NCBI RefSeq assembly: GCF_022531965.1
Contig: NZ_CP092831.1
Location: 4,473,001 to 4,537,000, forward strand
Direction of reading: 5' to 3'
Length of the DNA: 64,000 nucleotides
DNA from: Paenibacillus peoriae
Lineage (GTDB): Bacteria > Bacillota > Bacilli > Paenibacillales > Paenibacillaceae
The position numbers were made by a program, and so were the translations under genes. The notes beneath the pieces are model-generated. The model saw only the letters and a program-made list of their open reading frames with translations. It was not told the origin of the DNA and made no database searches. Below, piece after piece: positions 22,766 to 32,677 of this stretch (position 1 is its first letter; every line of letters starts with the position of its first letter).

Positions 22766-24100
22766 ATGGATATTTTAAATCTTCCAAACTTCAACATATT
22801 AAGTATTAGTGAAAATGAATTTGATTTTCTAATACAAGTGGTGACGAACTCTCCACCTTTGGCTTGCCCTCATTGCGGATGCATAGCCAACCTCTACAAA
22901 CACGACAGCAGGGAACAAGTTTATATGGACTTGCCCATTCATGGCAAGCGTGCAGGCCTTCTTATAAAGCGTCAGAGGTATCGCTGTAAAGATTGCAATC
23001 GAACCTTTTGGGAACACTTAGATCACACCATAGACGAAAAGCGAAACTGTACCAAACGATTATTGTCTTATATAGAGAAGCAAAGCCTTAAACGCACGTT
23101 TGTCAGCATATCCGAGGATGTTGGATTGCATGAAAAAACGATACGTAACATCTTTCGTGATTACCTCAATCGTCTTAAAGTAACGCTTCGTTTTGAAACT
23201 CCTAATTGGCTTGGGATTGACGAAATACACATTATTAAGCCAAGATGCGTTTTAACCAATATTGAGGAACATACGTTGTTAGACGTTTTGCCCAATCGTA
23301 ACAAGGAAACCGTTATAGACTGCCTCTCACGCCTTCCAAATAGAGGACAAATACGATACGTCACAATGGATATGTGGCAACCATATAAGGACGCCGTGAG
23401 GGCTATCTTGCCAAAAGCTCTTATCATCGTCGATAAGTTTCATGTTCTCCGTATGGCAAACCAAGCGTTAGAAACCATTCGTAAGCAGCTCCGAGAAGGA
23501 TTATCGCCAAAAGAACGCCGCGGGCTGAGGCACGACCGTTTTATCCTCCTAAAACGCCATAAAGCGCTTACAGAGATGGATAAAATTACGCTTGACCTTT
23601 GGACAAAGAATCATCCTTCTCTCGGCACTGCTTATGACTTAAAGGAATCATATTTCGATATTTGGGAATGTGATAGCAGACAGACGGCATTCCTTAAATA
23701 CAACGAATGGAAAGCTAAAATACCAACTGAACTGCAATCCGCTTTTGAACCACTTACAAAGGCTATGAAGAACTGGGAAGAGGAAATATCCGCCTACTTC
23801 GACCATCGCATTACAAACGCTTATACGGAGTCTCTAAACAGCCTTATTCGAGTCATTAATCGTTTAAGCAGGGGATACTCTTTTGAAGCCCTACGAGCCA
23901 AAATACTCTTTACAGAGGGACTTAAAAAGCAACGTAAGCCTAAGTACCAGAGGCGGTTTGATAGCTACGATCTACGGGAGGAAAACTTCCCGATGTTTAA
24001 TATGCCACCTATTGAAGTTGTTCGTAAGCCAGAAGAAATAATCTTGCTGGGAATCGATTTTTCCACCTTGATCGAGAAATTGGAGAAGGGCCAGCTATAA
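22766..24100 (+). mobile_element. ISL3-family transposase
   Basis: A 444-residue transposase. The N-terminal zinc-ribbon has CPHCGC and CKDCNRTF pairs (about residues 31-90). A helix-turn-helix follows (SISEDVGLHEKTIRNIF), then the DDE nuclease: GIDEIHI, TMDMWQPYKDAV and VDKFHVLRMAN blocks, closing with ITNAYTESLNSLIRVINRLSRGYSFEALRAK. This is the ISL3 (IS204/IS1001/IS1096/IS1165) layout and the gene looks intact. I start at ATG 22766; upstream in-frame codons overlap the exporter gene. I could not find convincing terminal inverted repeats: the 3' flank has CGCCATAAAATCCGAATACC but no counterpart is seen on the 5' side, so the element may be truncated. Confidence 0.85.
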
Positions 24101-24193
24101 ACCCTTCTCCGCCATAAAATCCGAATACCCATAAAAATAGTTCCTACTACTCTTCACTGCCTTCTGATAAACCTCGTTCGTATCTATCAGTCC

Positions 24194-25573
24194 CTATATT
24201 GTAGACACTTCATGAGTATGGTCGTCAATCGAATCAGGAAATTCATAACGGATAATATCCGTTTCGGATACGATATGTCCGATTTGTGACTCAATGAATT
24301 CTAAATCTCCTTCTACTGCCCCTATAAAATGCTTTGTACCGGGTTCAATGACGATGACCTCACCGGGGCTGACTGTCTGTATCACGCCATTGATAGAGAC
24401 ACTCCCGGTTCCAGAAACTATAGTCCAAACTTCTTTACGAAACTGATGCTCATGATAGCTGATAAATCTCCCGTTTGAAATGACCACGCGTTTGGTCACT
24501 GTCTGCAATCCACTTGCTGCCGCTTGATGGGATAACACCGTTTGCTTTCCCCAGAAGCGCTCCTCAAAACGTGGTCCGATTTCAATTTCCGCCACCATAT
24601 CCTTAATTCCTGTGGATGACTGCCGATCCGTAACCAGCACGCCATCCGGCCCGGCAACGACGATAATGTCCGGGACATTCCAGATACTGACCGGAATCTC
24701 CAGTTCATTGATGATATGCGAGTCATGTGAAGCTTCTGAAATATATCCTGGACCACTCAGCTTCGAGCTTACTTCTCTCACCAACGAATCCCATGTGCCC
24801 AAGTCTCTCCACTCTCCATGATATGGAAGCACAGAGAGCTTATGAGTATGCTCTACTACCGCGATATCGAAGCTAGTTTTAGGCAAGTCTGCATAATTTG
24901 TCGAAAGAGATTCATAGTCGGCTGGTATACCCATTTGCTTCAGAATATCCAATAAAAAGCCCAGTCTAAAAGCAAACACCCCGCAATTCCATAAGGCCCC
25001 TTCACGGATCAACGCTTCTGAACGAATCAGATCCGGCTTTTCTACAAATGAACTAACCCTATAATATGGCTGGTCAAGTGAAGGAGAGGCTGAAGGCACA
25101 ATATATCCGTATTTATCAGAGGGTTCCGTCGGAGCAGCCCCCATTAATGCGATATGGCTTCCTGATTGCTCTAATATGGAAGGAAGCCTGCGCAGATGCT
25201 CAAAAAATTCATCTCCCGTATACCCGTCCACAGGCATGACCCCTACGATCTCGTCGAGTGATGCGCCTGCAACGTCATGCAAGTAGGCCGTAGCCAGGGA
25301 AATGGCCGGGAAAGTATCTCGCTGAGTCGGCTCCTCAATCACTACAGCATCTCCGCCAATTTGTCCTCGAATCAGCTCGGCCTGAGTTCCACTCGTCGAA
25401 AAATAGGCCTCATCTGCCAAATTCGCCTCATCTAATTGCCTCCATATTCGTTGCAGCATACTTTCGGGCCGTTCGTCGTGACGTAGTATGGAAAGAAACT
25501 GCTTGGGACGGTTCACATTGGATAAGGGCCACAGACGTTTACCCGAACCTCCAGATAATAAAATCATTCGCAA
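24194..25573 (-). CDS. manC: Mannose-1-phosphate guanylyltransferase / mannose-6-phosphate isomerase-like
   Basis: A 459-residue nucleotidyltransferase that makes an activated sugar such as GDP-mannose for glycan synthesis. The N-terminal pyrophosphorylase motif is MILLSGGSGKRLWPLSN, with KQFLSIL, the VEKPD block and WNCGVFAF downstream. The C-terminal 120 residues are a cupin (GRFISYHEHQFRKEVWTIVSGTG and GEVIVIEPGTKHFIG), as in bifunctional ManC/AlgA enzymes. I start at TTG 25573 (L-R-M-I-L-L), preceded by GAAGAAGG; the longer frame runs into the divergent regulator. It heads the surface-glycan region and is divergent from an atypical response regulator across a 154-base promoter region. Confidence 0.88.
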   Translation of the reverse strand: MRMILLSGGSGKRLWPLSNVNRPKQFLSILRHDERPESMLQRIWRQLDEANLADEAYFSTSGTQAELIRGQIGGDAVVIEEPTQRDTFPAISLATAYLHDVAGASLDEIVGVMPVDGYTGDEFFEHLRRLPSILEQSGSHIALMGAAPTEPSDKYGYIVPSASPSLDQPYYRVSSFVEKPDLIRSEALIREGALWNCGVFAFRLGFLLDILKQMGIPADYESLSTNYADLPKTSFDIAVVEHTHKLSVLPYHGEWRDLGTWDSLVREVSSKLSGPGYISEASHDSHIINELEIPVSIWNVPDIIVVAGPDGVLVTDRQSSTGIKDMVAEIEIGPRFEERFWGKQTVLSHQAAASGLQTVTKRVVISNGRFISYHEHQFRKEVWTIVSGTGSVSINGVIQTVSPGEVIVIEPGTKHFIGAVEGDLEFIESQIGHIVSETDIIRYEFPDSIDDHTHEVSTI

Positions 25574-25646
25574 AGATGCAACCTTCTTCCTGTAAATTAA
25601 TATTTTTCTTACATTATAAGACTGTTCATTTTTCGCATTTCTGCCG

Positions 25647-25680
25647 AATACATAAGTATGTATTATCGTGGCAAATACAT
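25647..25680. promoter_or_regulatory. Palindrome in the manC/regulator divergent region
   Basis: AATACATA-AG-TATGTATT is a perfect 8+2+8 inverted repeat (25647-25664), with an extra AATACAT half-site at 25674-25680. It is placed between two divergent genes, one of them a DNA-binding response regulator. A TATAAT for manC lies at about 25613-25620 on the minus strand. Confidence 0.45.
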
Positions 25681-25727
25681 GATTATGCAATGCTATTGTA
25701 TCTTTGTCTGTACAGGAGATGTCAGTC

Positions 25728-26423
25728 ATGCCCATAAAAATACTCATCATTGAAAATCAAAAAGGTTTGGCAGATATGATTGCTCTTCACCTTCAGGAGG
25801 AAGGCTATCATACCGAGCTTATTTATGACTCTAAACTTGCAATTCCTACACTCATGCGTTTTAAGCCGGATATTATTGTGACCGCTCTAATGTTTTCCGG
25901 TAAAGTCGAATGTGCGCTGATCAGCCAAATCCGTCAATTTACCACAGTCCCTATGCTGGTCATCTCTAATAACACCGTGCTGAATATAAGAATAAAAGCT
26001 CTGGATGACGGAGCAGATGACTTCTTATGCAAGCCGTTCAGTCTGATAGAGTTAAATGCCCGCATCAAAGCCCTGCTGCGCCGCTGCGGCCGCAACATGC
26101 TCACTGAATCGCAAACGGTAACTCAAAAGAATAAAAAGGTAAGGGTATGGGTGAATGATTACCGTCATTGTCTGTTAGTCGATGACCAAGAAATAGAAGT
26201 CACTCAAATCGAATTTTCTATTATAAAAGAAATGTCCTGCAATCCAGGTAAAGTCTTTACCCGCAGTGAGCTGATGGATCGGATCAAAGGCGGAGATGGC
26301 GCTTATCTGGATCGCACTATCGACGTACATATTTCCAGCCTCCGCAAAAAAATAGAACGTGACCCTAAAAATCCTCAGCACATCCGTACCGTCTGGGGCA
26401 GAGGCTACAAATATGAGATGTAG
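25728..26423 (+). CDS. OmpR/PhoB-type response regulator with a degenerate receiver
   Basis: A 231-residue two-domain regulator. The receiver (about residues 1-118) has ILIIENQ where canonical members have DD, and PDIIVTALMFSG where the phospho-acceptor Asp is expected (usually D-L-M-L-P-G), so both the acidic pocket and the acceptor are missing. The switch Lys is kept in FLCKPFS. The C-terminal winged helix is intact: EIEVTQIEFSIIKEM, GKVFTRSELMDRI, DRTIDVHISSLRKKIE and IRTVWGRGYKYEM. ATG 25728 follows AGGAGATG. It probably works without phosphorylation, like other atypical OmpR-type regulators. The adjacent glycan genes are its likely targets. Confidence 0.85.
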   Translation: MPIKILIIENQKGLADMIALHLQEEGYHTELIYDSKLAIPTLMRFKPDIIVTALMFSGKVECALISQIRQFTTVPMLVISNNTVLNIRIKALDDGADDFLCKPFSLIELNARIKALLRRCGRNMLTESQTVTQKNKKVRVWVNDYRHCLLVDDQEIEVTQIEFSIIKEMSCNPGKVFTRSELMDRIKGGDGAYLDRTIDVHISSLRKKIERDPKNPQHIRTVWGRGYKYEM

Positions 26424-26465
26424 CCGTATCATGGCTACCCATTTCCCCACTGAGCAGCTTGCTTT

Positions 26466-29400
26466 TTATGGAAGGTTTCGCTTCTTCCATCGCCGATAAG
26501 GAAGAAAACAAGCTGCTCCACCCAGTATCCCTATGAGGAACAGTCCCCATCCGAAACGGTAGGCGGAAGCCAGAATAACGACGACTTTCCCGTTCCCGTT
26601 ACCATTGGTAATAAATCCGGTAGTTACTCCATTCACAGACAGACGGGCTCGCTGATTTTCGCCACCCAGCCTGAACTCCCATAGTGGATTGGGTGATTCG
26701 GTCTCCCGGATCAGCACCTGCTGATGCGTCGGATTATATAGCGTAAAACTGCGTTCCATGGAATTCTCACGAGTAGCCTGAATGCTTTCCGAAGCATGTG
26801 GTGCCATAAAAAAGGTATCCATATCCGTTCCCTCAAACAACGTAAATTGATCCACTGTAATCATGGCTTGATAAGGGATAATGGAATATTCCTTCATTTG
26901 AAATAAGCCTGACTGCTTCTTGTGCGCATGCGCTAAAATTTGAAACTGCATCATGGCGGTTCCTGCCGGTGCCTTCACAATTTGATCATAATGATTCCAT
27001 TGTTCCTTATCTCTCTCCTCCACCTCATCAATATAGGAGGTTTGGAGAACCTGGGACGCTTTATTCAAAAATATGACCTTCATGTGCCGACTTCCAACTT
27101 GTGCTGATCGCGCATCCAACTGCACGGCATACTCTTGCAGCGGCTCGGCCTTCATTTTCTTGGACGCATATATATTCCAGTCACAGGAATAGCTAGGTGC
27201 GTAACGGATAGAGAGTCCTTCGTCCATAAATGACAGGTTCGTCTGGCCAGGTCGTATATCCGCTACACATCCGACATCCGTGTCTAATGACTCCTTCGTG
27301 TTCTCCCCAGGCATTACCGTCACTTCCTGCCCGCCCATTCGATGAATATCTCCAAAACGGCTCAATGACGGTACTTGGCTGTCCAGCACAAGGGTTAAGT
27401 GATACTTTCCCTTGGTTAGGAACAGATTTTTGAATTCTATTCGGCCATAGTCGTTCAGCAGACCGGGAATTTGTATGATTTTCTTGGCAAAACCATCCTG
27501 ATCGGGCACCGTTTCAATAACCTGCTTTTCAGATAAAGAGGTAGCGGGTAACCGCTTATACGACTCTTCCGTACGAATCGTTCTGGTCAGCACCTCTCCC
27601 GTCTCTTCATTCACCCACTTCATCGTTAATGACCCATGGTATCCTGCAGGTAGATTAGCCAAAATAGCTGTGGCATAGGTTCCCGTTTTGGCGACTTCCA
27701 CATCCCTGCTTAACGTCCCCTTCTGATAGCTGATCCCTCGCCCCATACTAAGTCTTGGCAAAGCACGCTCCGTCTGCACATTCCCTTGGGCGTTAAAATC
27801 GTTCTCTGCCTCCAAGGTGAAAAAGAGCTTGCCCCGCTTCAATGCCTGCTCCACTGGAAAAGATAACTGATCTAGCTGATCCACAGGCACAATCGCAAAT
27901 TGATTGACCGCATTAAAACCTTGCAGGTTATTAACCGTGACTGGAGTATCTCCTTTTGGAAAAACATGTTCCCCCAGATCGACCCATTGAAATTGGTTTA
28001 AACCATTATCCTGGGTCTTGATACTAACCACTTTGTCCGGTAGCGTGACTTGTAATTTCCCGCCTGCCTTATTCATAAACACTCTGGCATATACATGCGA
28101 GGTTTGAGGTTGATCCAGTTTTTTGTGCATCGTAAACGTGTTAGGCTTACTGTATTGCCCCAAATCACGTAGCTGGATATCATGAATCCACCAGTAATTT
28201 TTTTGCTGTGGGCGCTGCAGGGTTAACAAATCCATTCGCATCCAATAGCTGCCGGGCGGCGACACGTATTCCCCGTAAAATTTCACACTGTCAAAATTAT
28301 ATCCCTCCGAAGGCGCCACGACATAGCTAACCCCCAGTTCACGCATTTTCTTATCGTAAAATCTCATTTTCACATGCATTTTGTTCGTCCCACGACCGGA
28401 AACGGTAATTTGGAACTGATACGGATTATTTTCCTTGGCTTCCAGCAAACCTGATCGAGCGACCTGCCATATATTACTCGGGTCTCCCTTCATAATTTCA
28501 CCATGCAGAGTTGGCACATCATTCAATTCCTCACGGGGATTAGCCTGCACACTGAACAACTGCGGGTTATCCGGCTTGAAGAAGGTTTCGGTCCGCAACA
28601 TGGAATCAAAGTCCACAACCGTCTTCCCTTCGATGCTGCTCATCTGATACGGGGCCACATCCAGCTTCTTACTGGCAAAGGTGACCGCAATCCCTGCATC
28701 CATTTCCATATCGAACGGAAAGTTCCGTATATTTTGGGAGGATAAATACCACAACCAATCGTTGGTCGAGGCAAAGGTTTTGGACCATTTTAAAAAGGCA
28801 TTACCATCCTCAATAGCATCAAAAGGCCGTAAGTAATCCTCTGCTGGAAGCTGTGACAATAGCAAGTCATTAAAGGACGCCGCTTCCACATAATCCCCTT
28901 TGTTAATCGTCTGGATGGTTTTTAGCTCAGGCTTTAACGCACTGAACAGCACTCCAAAGCGGCTAAAATCAAAACCAGGCAGATGACTGTAGCTCTCTAG
29001 TCGGCTAAAACCGTAAGGTGTTACAATTTTACTCGCAAGGATGTTCATATAGGGCGGTGTCTGGTCGAGATTGAATATGGAAAATAGCCCGTTCTGGTAC
29101 GTACGTTTCAGCCCGGTCTGACCTTCCAGCTGAGAGAGGTGGAAATCCTGACGCTTCTCCTGTCCCACATATTCATCATGGTAGACCAACTGGTTAACAC
29201 CAAAGGTAGAGAACAGCCAACCTAATCGGGAGCTTAATCCGTTGTCCATGACATACTGTAGAAAATTCATATAGTATGTAATACCGGGATCATTGCCCTC
29301 ATGATGAAAGATCGTATTTTTAGGAGAAGAGTATACCTGAAAATCTCCGGTTGCCTTTTCGTTTGCGGTCTTCCCTTTATTCCATTTGGGCGTGGCTACT

Positions 29401-30893
29401 CCGTTATAGCTCTGAATCATATTGTCAGCAATCGGAAAGTATAATGCCTTGCTATCGAAACGATCCGGATCAGTCAGCTTTTCAGCCATTTGACCATAAG
29501 CCTCCGGCACTTGTACTGGCTTGTAGTACCCCTCAATGAACTGAGTGCGCAAGGGAGCAAAATATACCCCCAGACACAGGACGACGATAACGACCGCCAG
29601 CTTTTTATATACACGCTGTAGCGGCGATGATCCGAACCATTCCATAAATTGAATGACACCAAAGGTCAGCAACACCCCGAAATTAAGGGCAATCAGTCCA
29701 ATAAATTTGTTAGGATCACGGAAAACCGAACCAATCACAGGGGTTTTCGTAACCAGAATGACAAACCACTTGGCAATCGATGGGAACGTCGTCCCGGTAG
29801 CTGCAACCAGAAACAGCAGCGTAAGTAGCGAGAAGATCAGAATGATCGGATTTTTATGTGAACGTGTCACCATCGCATACCCGATCAATAGCAACAAAAA
29901 TCCCCCTCCTACATAAAACATGACAGGCAGTGAGGACAAGGAAAACATGGGCCACCAATAGCTCAGTAAATAACCCACATTATTTAAACTGCTGTTGCGG
30001 CTGAACAGAGACAACGTATCCACGACATTGATATTATGCTGAGACGCTTGAGCGTCCATCAACATGCTACCGACATATAGAGACAACCAATAAAAACTGA
30101 GCAGACCGAAAAACATGCCAAAAATGATCCCTTTACGCAAAAAATTGTCGTATAACGGCTGCAAATAGGTGCGACCAGCCTTACGGTGGGTCCAGGTCAG
30201 CTTGATCAATAGCAACATGGTGAACAAGCCCAAATAAATCATGCCGAAGAAAAAATAGTGAATTGCCGCAGCACTAACGGTGAATACCGCAGCCAACAGA
30301 AACAGGTCGATCCAGTTCCGCTGATACAACTTGTGGGGATGATAGTTTTTAATTTGTTGAATTTGAAACTTGGGGTCCACCGCACTGAAAAAGAATCGCA
30401 GCATTAACGGAAATAAACTATATCCACAGAGCAAATAAATATGCTGAATGCGGAAAATAACCCACGGATTCAACGCATAAAACAACGAGCCGACCATGAT
30501 GGCAAAAATACGGGTCTTCGTAAAGCTTGGTGAATAATACACGCTAACCAATCGTTTGGCAAAGGCATACATCGAAAATGCCGAAACAAATAACAAGCCT
30601 GTAATAAACGACTTGAGCAAGACCGGTCCGCTTTCGTCAAATAAGAGTGACAGTCCATAGAAGGGCAAGATGTACAGGATACGTGGAGCATTGAACAAGG
30701 TCGAGGTAGACCATCGCTCGTTCCATACCCCGGTTATTTCCTCCAGATACCGATGAGAGGTGGCTCCAAAAGCAATGTCGCTAAACACAATTTGCCCTGG
30801 TCCATAGATGGGTGCAAGATATGCAACAATCGCAATCAGCATCAACATCATTGCCGCCATATCGTAACGATAGCGAAATACCCATTTTTTCAT
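26466..30893 (-). CDS. Very large GT-C-like membrane glycosyltransferase candidate
   Basis: A 1475-residue protein with about 12 membrane helices in its first 440 residues, a roughly 1,000-residue extracytoplasmic part, and a final membrane anchor near 1445-1465 followed by a basic tail. The first loop carries FSDIAFG, an Asp in the place where GT-C polyprenyl-phosphate-dependent transferases hold their catalytic acid, and DPNKFIGLIAL near residue 390. The soluble part looks like several beta-sandwich modules (for example WQVARSGLLEAKENNPYQFQITV, NWWIHD-type and HMKVIFLNKASQ blocks), reminiscent of carbohydrate-binding folds. It ends an operon with a sensor kinase and a small orphan protein, and lies beside glycosyltransferases and a flippase. 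I infer sugar transfer outside the membrane; the family is not certain (YfhO-like or arabinosyltransferase-like are alternatives). Confidence 0.7.
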   Translation of the reverse strand: MKKWVFRYRYDMAAMMLMLIAIVAYLAPIYGPGQIVFSDIAFGATSHRYLEEITGVWNERWSTSTLFNAPRILYILPFYGLSLLFDESGPVLLKSFITGLLFVSAFSMYAFAKRLVSVYYSPSFTKTRIFAIMVGSLFYALNPWVIFRIQHIYLLCGYSLFPLMLRFFFSAVDPKFQIQQIKNYHPHKLYQRNWIDLFLLAAVFTVSAAAIHYFFFGMIYLGLFTMLLLIKLTWTHRKAGRTYLQPLYDNFLRKGIIFGMFFGLLSFYWLSLYVGSMLMDAQASQHNINVVDTLSLFSRNSSLNNVGYLLSYWWPMFSLSSLPVMFYVGGGFLLLLIGYAMVTRSHKNPIILIFSLLTLLFLVAATGTTFPSIAKWFVILVTKTPVIGSVFRDPNKFIGLIALNFGVLLTFGVIQFMEWFGSSPLQRVYKKLAVVIVVLCLGVYFAPLRTQFIEGYYKPVQVPEAYGQMAEKLTDPDRFDSKALYFPIADNMIQSYNGVATPKWNKGKTANEKATGDFQVYSSPKNTIFHHEGNDPGITYYMNFLQYVMDNGLSSRLGWLFSTFGVNQLVYHDEYVGQEKRQDFHLSQLEGQTGLKRTYQNGLFSIFNLDQTPPYMNILASKIVTPYGFSRLESYSHLPGFDFSRFGVLFSALKPELKTIQTINKGDYVEAASFNDLLLSQLPAEDYLRPFDAIEDGNAFLKWSKTFASTNDWLWYLSSQNIRNFPFDMEMDAGIAVTFASKKLDVAPYQMSSIEGKTVVDFDSMLRTETFFKPDNPQLFSVQANPREELNDVPTLHGEIMKGDPSNIWQVARSGLLEAKENNPYQFQITVSGRGTNKMHVKMRFYDKKMRELGVSYVVAPSEGYNFDSVKFYGEYVSPPGSYWMRMDLLTLQRPQQKNYWWIHDIQLRDLGQYSKPNTFTMHKKLDQPQTSHVYARVFMNKAGGKLQVTLPDKVVSIKTQDNGLNQFQWVDLGEHVFPKGDTPVTVNNLQGFNAVNQFAIVPVDQLDQLSFPVEQALKRGKLFFTLEAENDFNAQGNVQTERALPRLSMGRGISYQKGTLSRDVEVAKTGTYATAILANLPAGYHGSLTMKWVNEETGEVLTRTIRTEESYKRLPATSLSEKQVIETVPDQDGFAKKIIQIPGLLNDYGRIEFKNLFLTKGKYHLTLVLDSQVPSLSRFGDIHRMGGQEVTVMPGENTKESLDTDVGCVADIRPGQTNLSFMDEGLSIRYAPSYSCDWNIYASKKMKAEPLQEYAVQLDARSAQVGSRHMKVIFLNKASQVLQTSYIDEVEERDKEQWNHYDQIVKAPAGTAMMQFQILAHAHKKQSGLFQMKEYSIIPYQAMITVDQFTLFEGTDMDTFFMAPHASESIQATRENSMERSFTLYNPTHQQVLIRETESPNPLWEFRLGGENQRARLSVNGVTTGFITNGNGNGKVVVILASAYRFGWGLFLIGILGGAACFLPYRRWKKRNLP

Positions 30894-30943
30894 GCTTGTC
30901 CCCCTCTCTTGAACTTCTCGTATATCCGTCGGTTATCTTGGGC

Positions 30944-32677
30944 CTATCTTCTCAAACGAACGATTGCCTGCAAGCCCTGATCGGTATTACGCAGCTTTAA
31001 ACGGCCGCCTATGGTCTTCAGGTATGCATCCATATGGTACAGGCTGAACGCATGCTCCTGCGAGTTTTGGGAATAGTCTGGCTGGAAATAGCTCCAACGC
31101 ATTTTATCATCAATCCCGCCGCCTGTGTCCTCAATGATAATAACAATTTCTCCTTCTTCCAGCCGTGAACTAACCTTAAGCACTTGAGATTTCCGCTTGG
31201 ACCGCAGACCTGTTCGGCCCTGTTCCTGATCCTCAGGCAATTCTCCGCCTTGGCCCATGGCCTGAACTGCATTTTCCAGCAGTCCCTGAATCGTTTTGTA
31301 CAGCATGGGTGCTTGTACTGCAATCGATGGAACAGGCTCTTGCCGCAAGATCACTTGAATGTTCTTTATGTTCAATGAACGGTTCGCCCATTTCAGCGAC
31401 TCAGACAATACTTCATTCATATCTGTAAAGCTAATTCCACTATTATCATGCATCTTCTCTTCCAGCTCATCGCGCAAGCTACGAACTCCCGTCAGTAACT
31501 CTCCCAGTGAGGATTCCTGTCTGAGACGACCCTGGATAAAATTTTCATTCAACTCGCGAAAATACTCCAGTTCCTCATGAGAGGCTCCTTTTCCCTGACT
31601 GGATGCCGCTTCAAAGCGGTTTGCTAGATCATGATAGAATCCCAGCAGCTTCAAATCATCACCGCCTGTGAGACGGCCAGTCTGCTCTTGCAGCTCTTGT
31701 AGCTGCTGCTCAATCGTCTGCATTAACGGCAAATAATACGTGTCCTGCTGCTGTCGCATATCTTCATCTCGCCGTTGATCACGCACCTGGTTGTTCACGA
31801 TGGCATCCTTCACAATCCTTTTGCGGAACTGTACGAGCATGGCCCACAGAATGAACAATATTAGAACCATGACCATCCACAACTGTTTGCCGAAGGAGCT
31901 GATTCGCTGTGCTGTATCCTCGCTGACATCCTTAACCGATATGTAAAGGGCTTCTTCCCCAATGCGGCTAAATCCTATCCCGTATTTTTCACCGTCATCT
32001 TCAATGACACCTGTATTGCCCTCCAGCAGCCTACGGGTGACGCCCGTGATGTCCGTTCGGTTAATATCCGGATTACTTCGGGAAGCTACAACTTTAAATT
32101 GACCGTTATAAAATAAAGTCTCATACTGGTTAACCGGTTTACTTTTAATAATTCCGCTGAGCATATCAGCGTCAACCTTGCGCACCATAAAACCGCCCAT
32201 CTGCGCTCCTTGAATCCTGCATGCGATATACTGGGCAGGCTGATGATCCTCTGTCACAAAAGAGCTTACTGCACAACCATTTTGCAGCCACTTAATCTGC
32301 TGGACCGCACTTTTCATCTCACGATTATCTCGTCCGACCATCACATGATACTGTTCATCCAGCACATAAAAGGCCCCGCTTTCACGCTTAAACCCCTCAG
32401 GATACTGGCGTGTTCCCTGATTCAGCATATCTCTGCCCAGACTGGACGACAGCTCCTTCAATTCAGCCTGCCATGCGGCATAACGCTCGGTTATGCTGCT
32501 AGAAAGTTCCTGTACCTCATACTGGAGCTGTTCGTTCTGAATCTCCGCCAAGTGAACACTGAATTGTCGCACGACAAACCATTGAAGCACAGCGGCCAAA
32601 AACACGGTCACACCCAGTACGATCAGGTACAGGATCAGCTTTTGCCAACCTGGTTTCAACAAAGCCCATTGTTTCAT
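30944..32677 (-). CDS. Membrane sensor histidine kinase, atypical
   Basis: A 577-residue kinase with membrane segments near residues 12-32 and 263-285 enclosing a roughly 230-residue extracellular sensor. A long coiled linker (QQQDTYYLPLMQTIEQQLQEL) leads to LGFYHDLANRF, an H-D-x-x-N phospho-acceptor like those of the NtrB/Spo0B-type groups. The ATPase domain has an N-box (TIQGLLENAVQAM) and a G1 box (IEDTGGGID), but the expected glycine-rich G2 box is replaced by HAFSLYHMDAYLK. The gene overlaps the preceding small ORF by 4 bases (ATGA) and is followed 50 bases later by the giant membrane protein. It likely senses a surface or envelope signal for this locus. Confidence 0.8.
   Translation of the reverse strand: MKQWALLKPGWQKLILYLIVLGVTVFLAAVLQWFVVRQFSVHLAEIQNEQLQYEVQELSSSITERYAAWQAELKELSSSLGRDMLNQGTRQYPEGFKRESGAFYVLDEQYHVMVGRDNREMKSAVQQIKWLQNGCAVSSFVTEDHQPAQYIACRIQGAQMGGFMVRKVDADMLSGIIKSKPVNQYETLFYNGQFKVVASRSNPDINRTDITGVTRRLLEGNTGVIEDDGEKYGIGFSRIGEEALYISVKDVSEDTAQRISSFGKQLWMVMVLILFILWAMLVQFRKRIVKDAIVNNQVRDQRRDEDMRQQQDTYYLPLMQTIEQQLQELQEQTGRLTGGDDLKLLGFYHDLANRFEAASSQGKGASHEELEYFRELNENFIQGRLRQESSLGELLTGVRSLRDELEEKMHDNSGISFTDMNEVLSESLKWANRSLNIKNIQVILRQEPVPSIAVQAPMLYKTIQGLLENAVQAMGQGGELPEDQEQGRTGLRSKRKSQVLKVSSRLEEGEIVIIIEDTGGGIDDKMRWSYFQPDYSQNSQEHAFSLYHMDAYLKTIGGRLKLRNTDQGLQAIVRLRR

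Noticed and set aside
22747..24193. Terminal inverted repeats for the ISL3 element
   Set aside because: The 3' flank has CGCCATAAAATCCGAATACC but I found no complementary partner between the exporter stop and the transposase start, so no element boundaries are claimed.
26452..26518. GAGCAGCTTG and CAAGCTGCTC inverted repeat as a terminator
   Set aside because: The arms are 47 bases apart, one lies inside the coding end of the giant gene, and there is no T-run after the stem.
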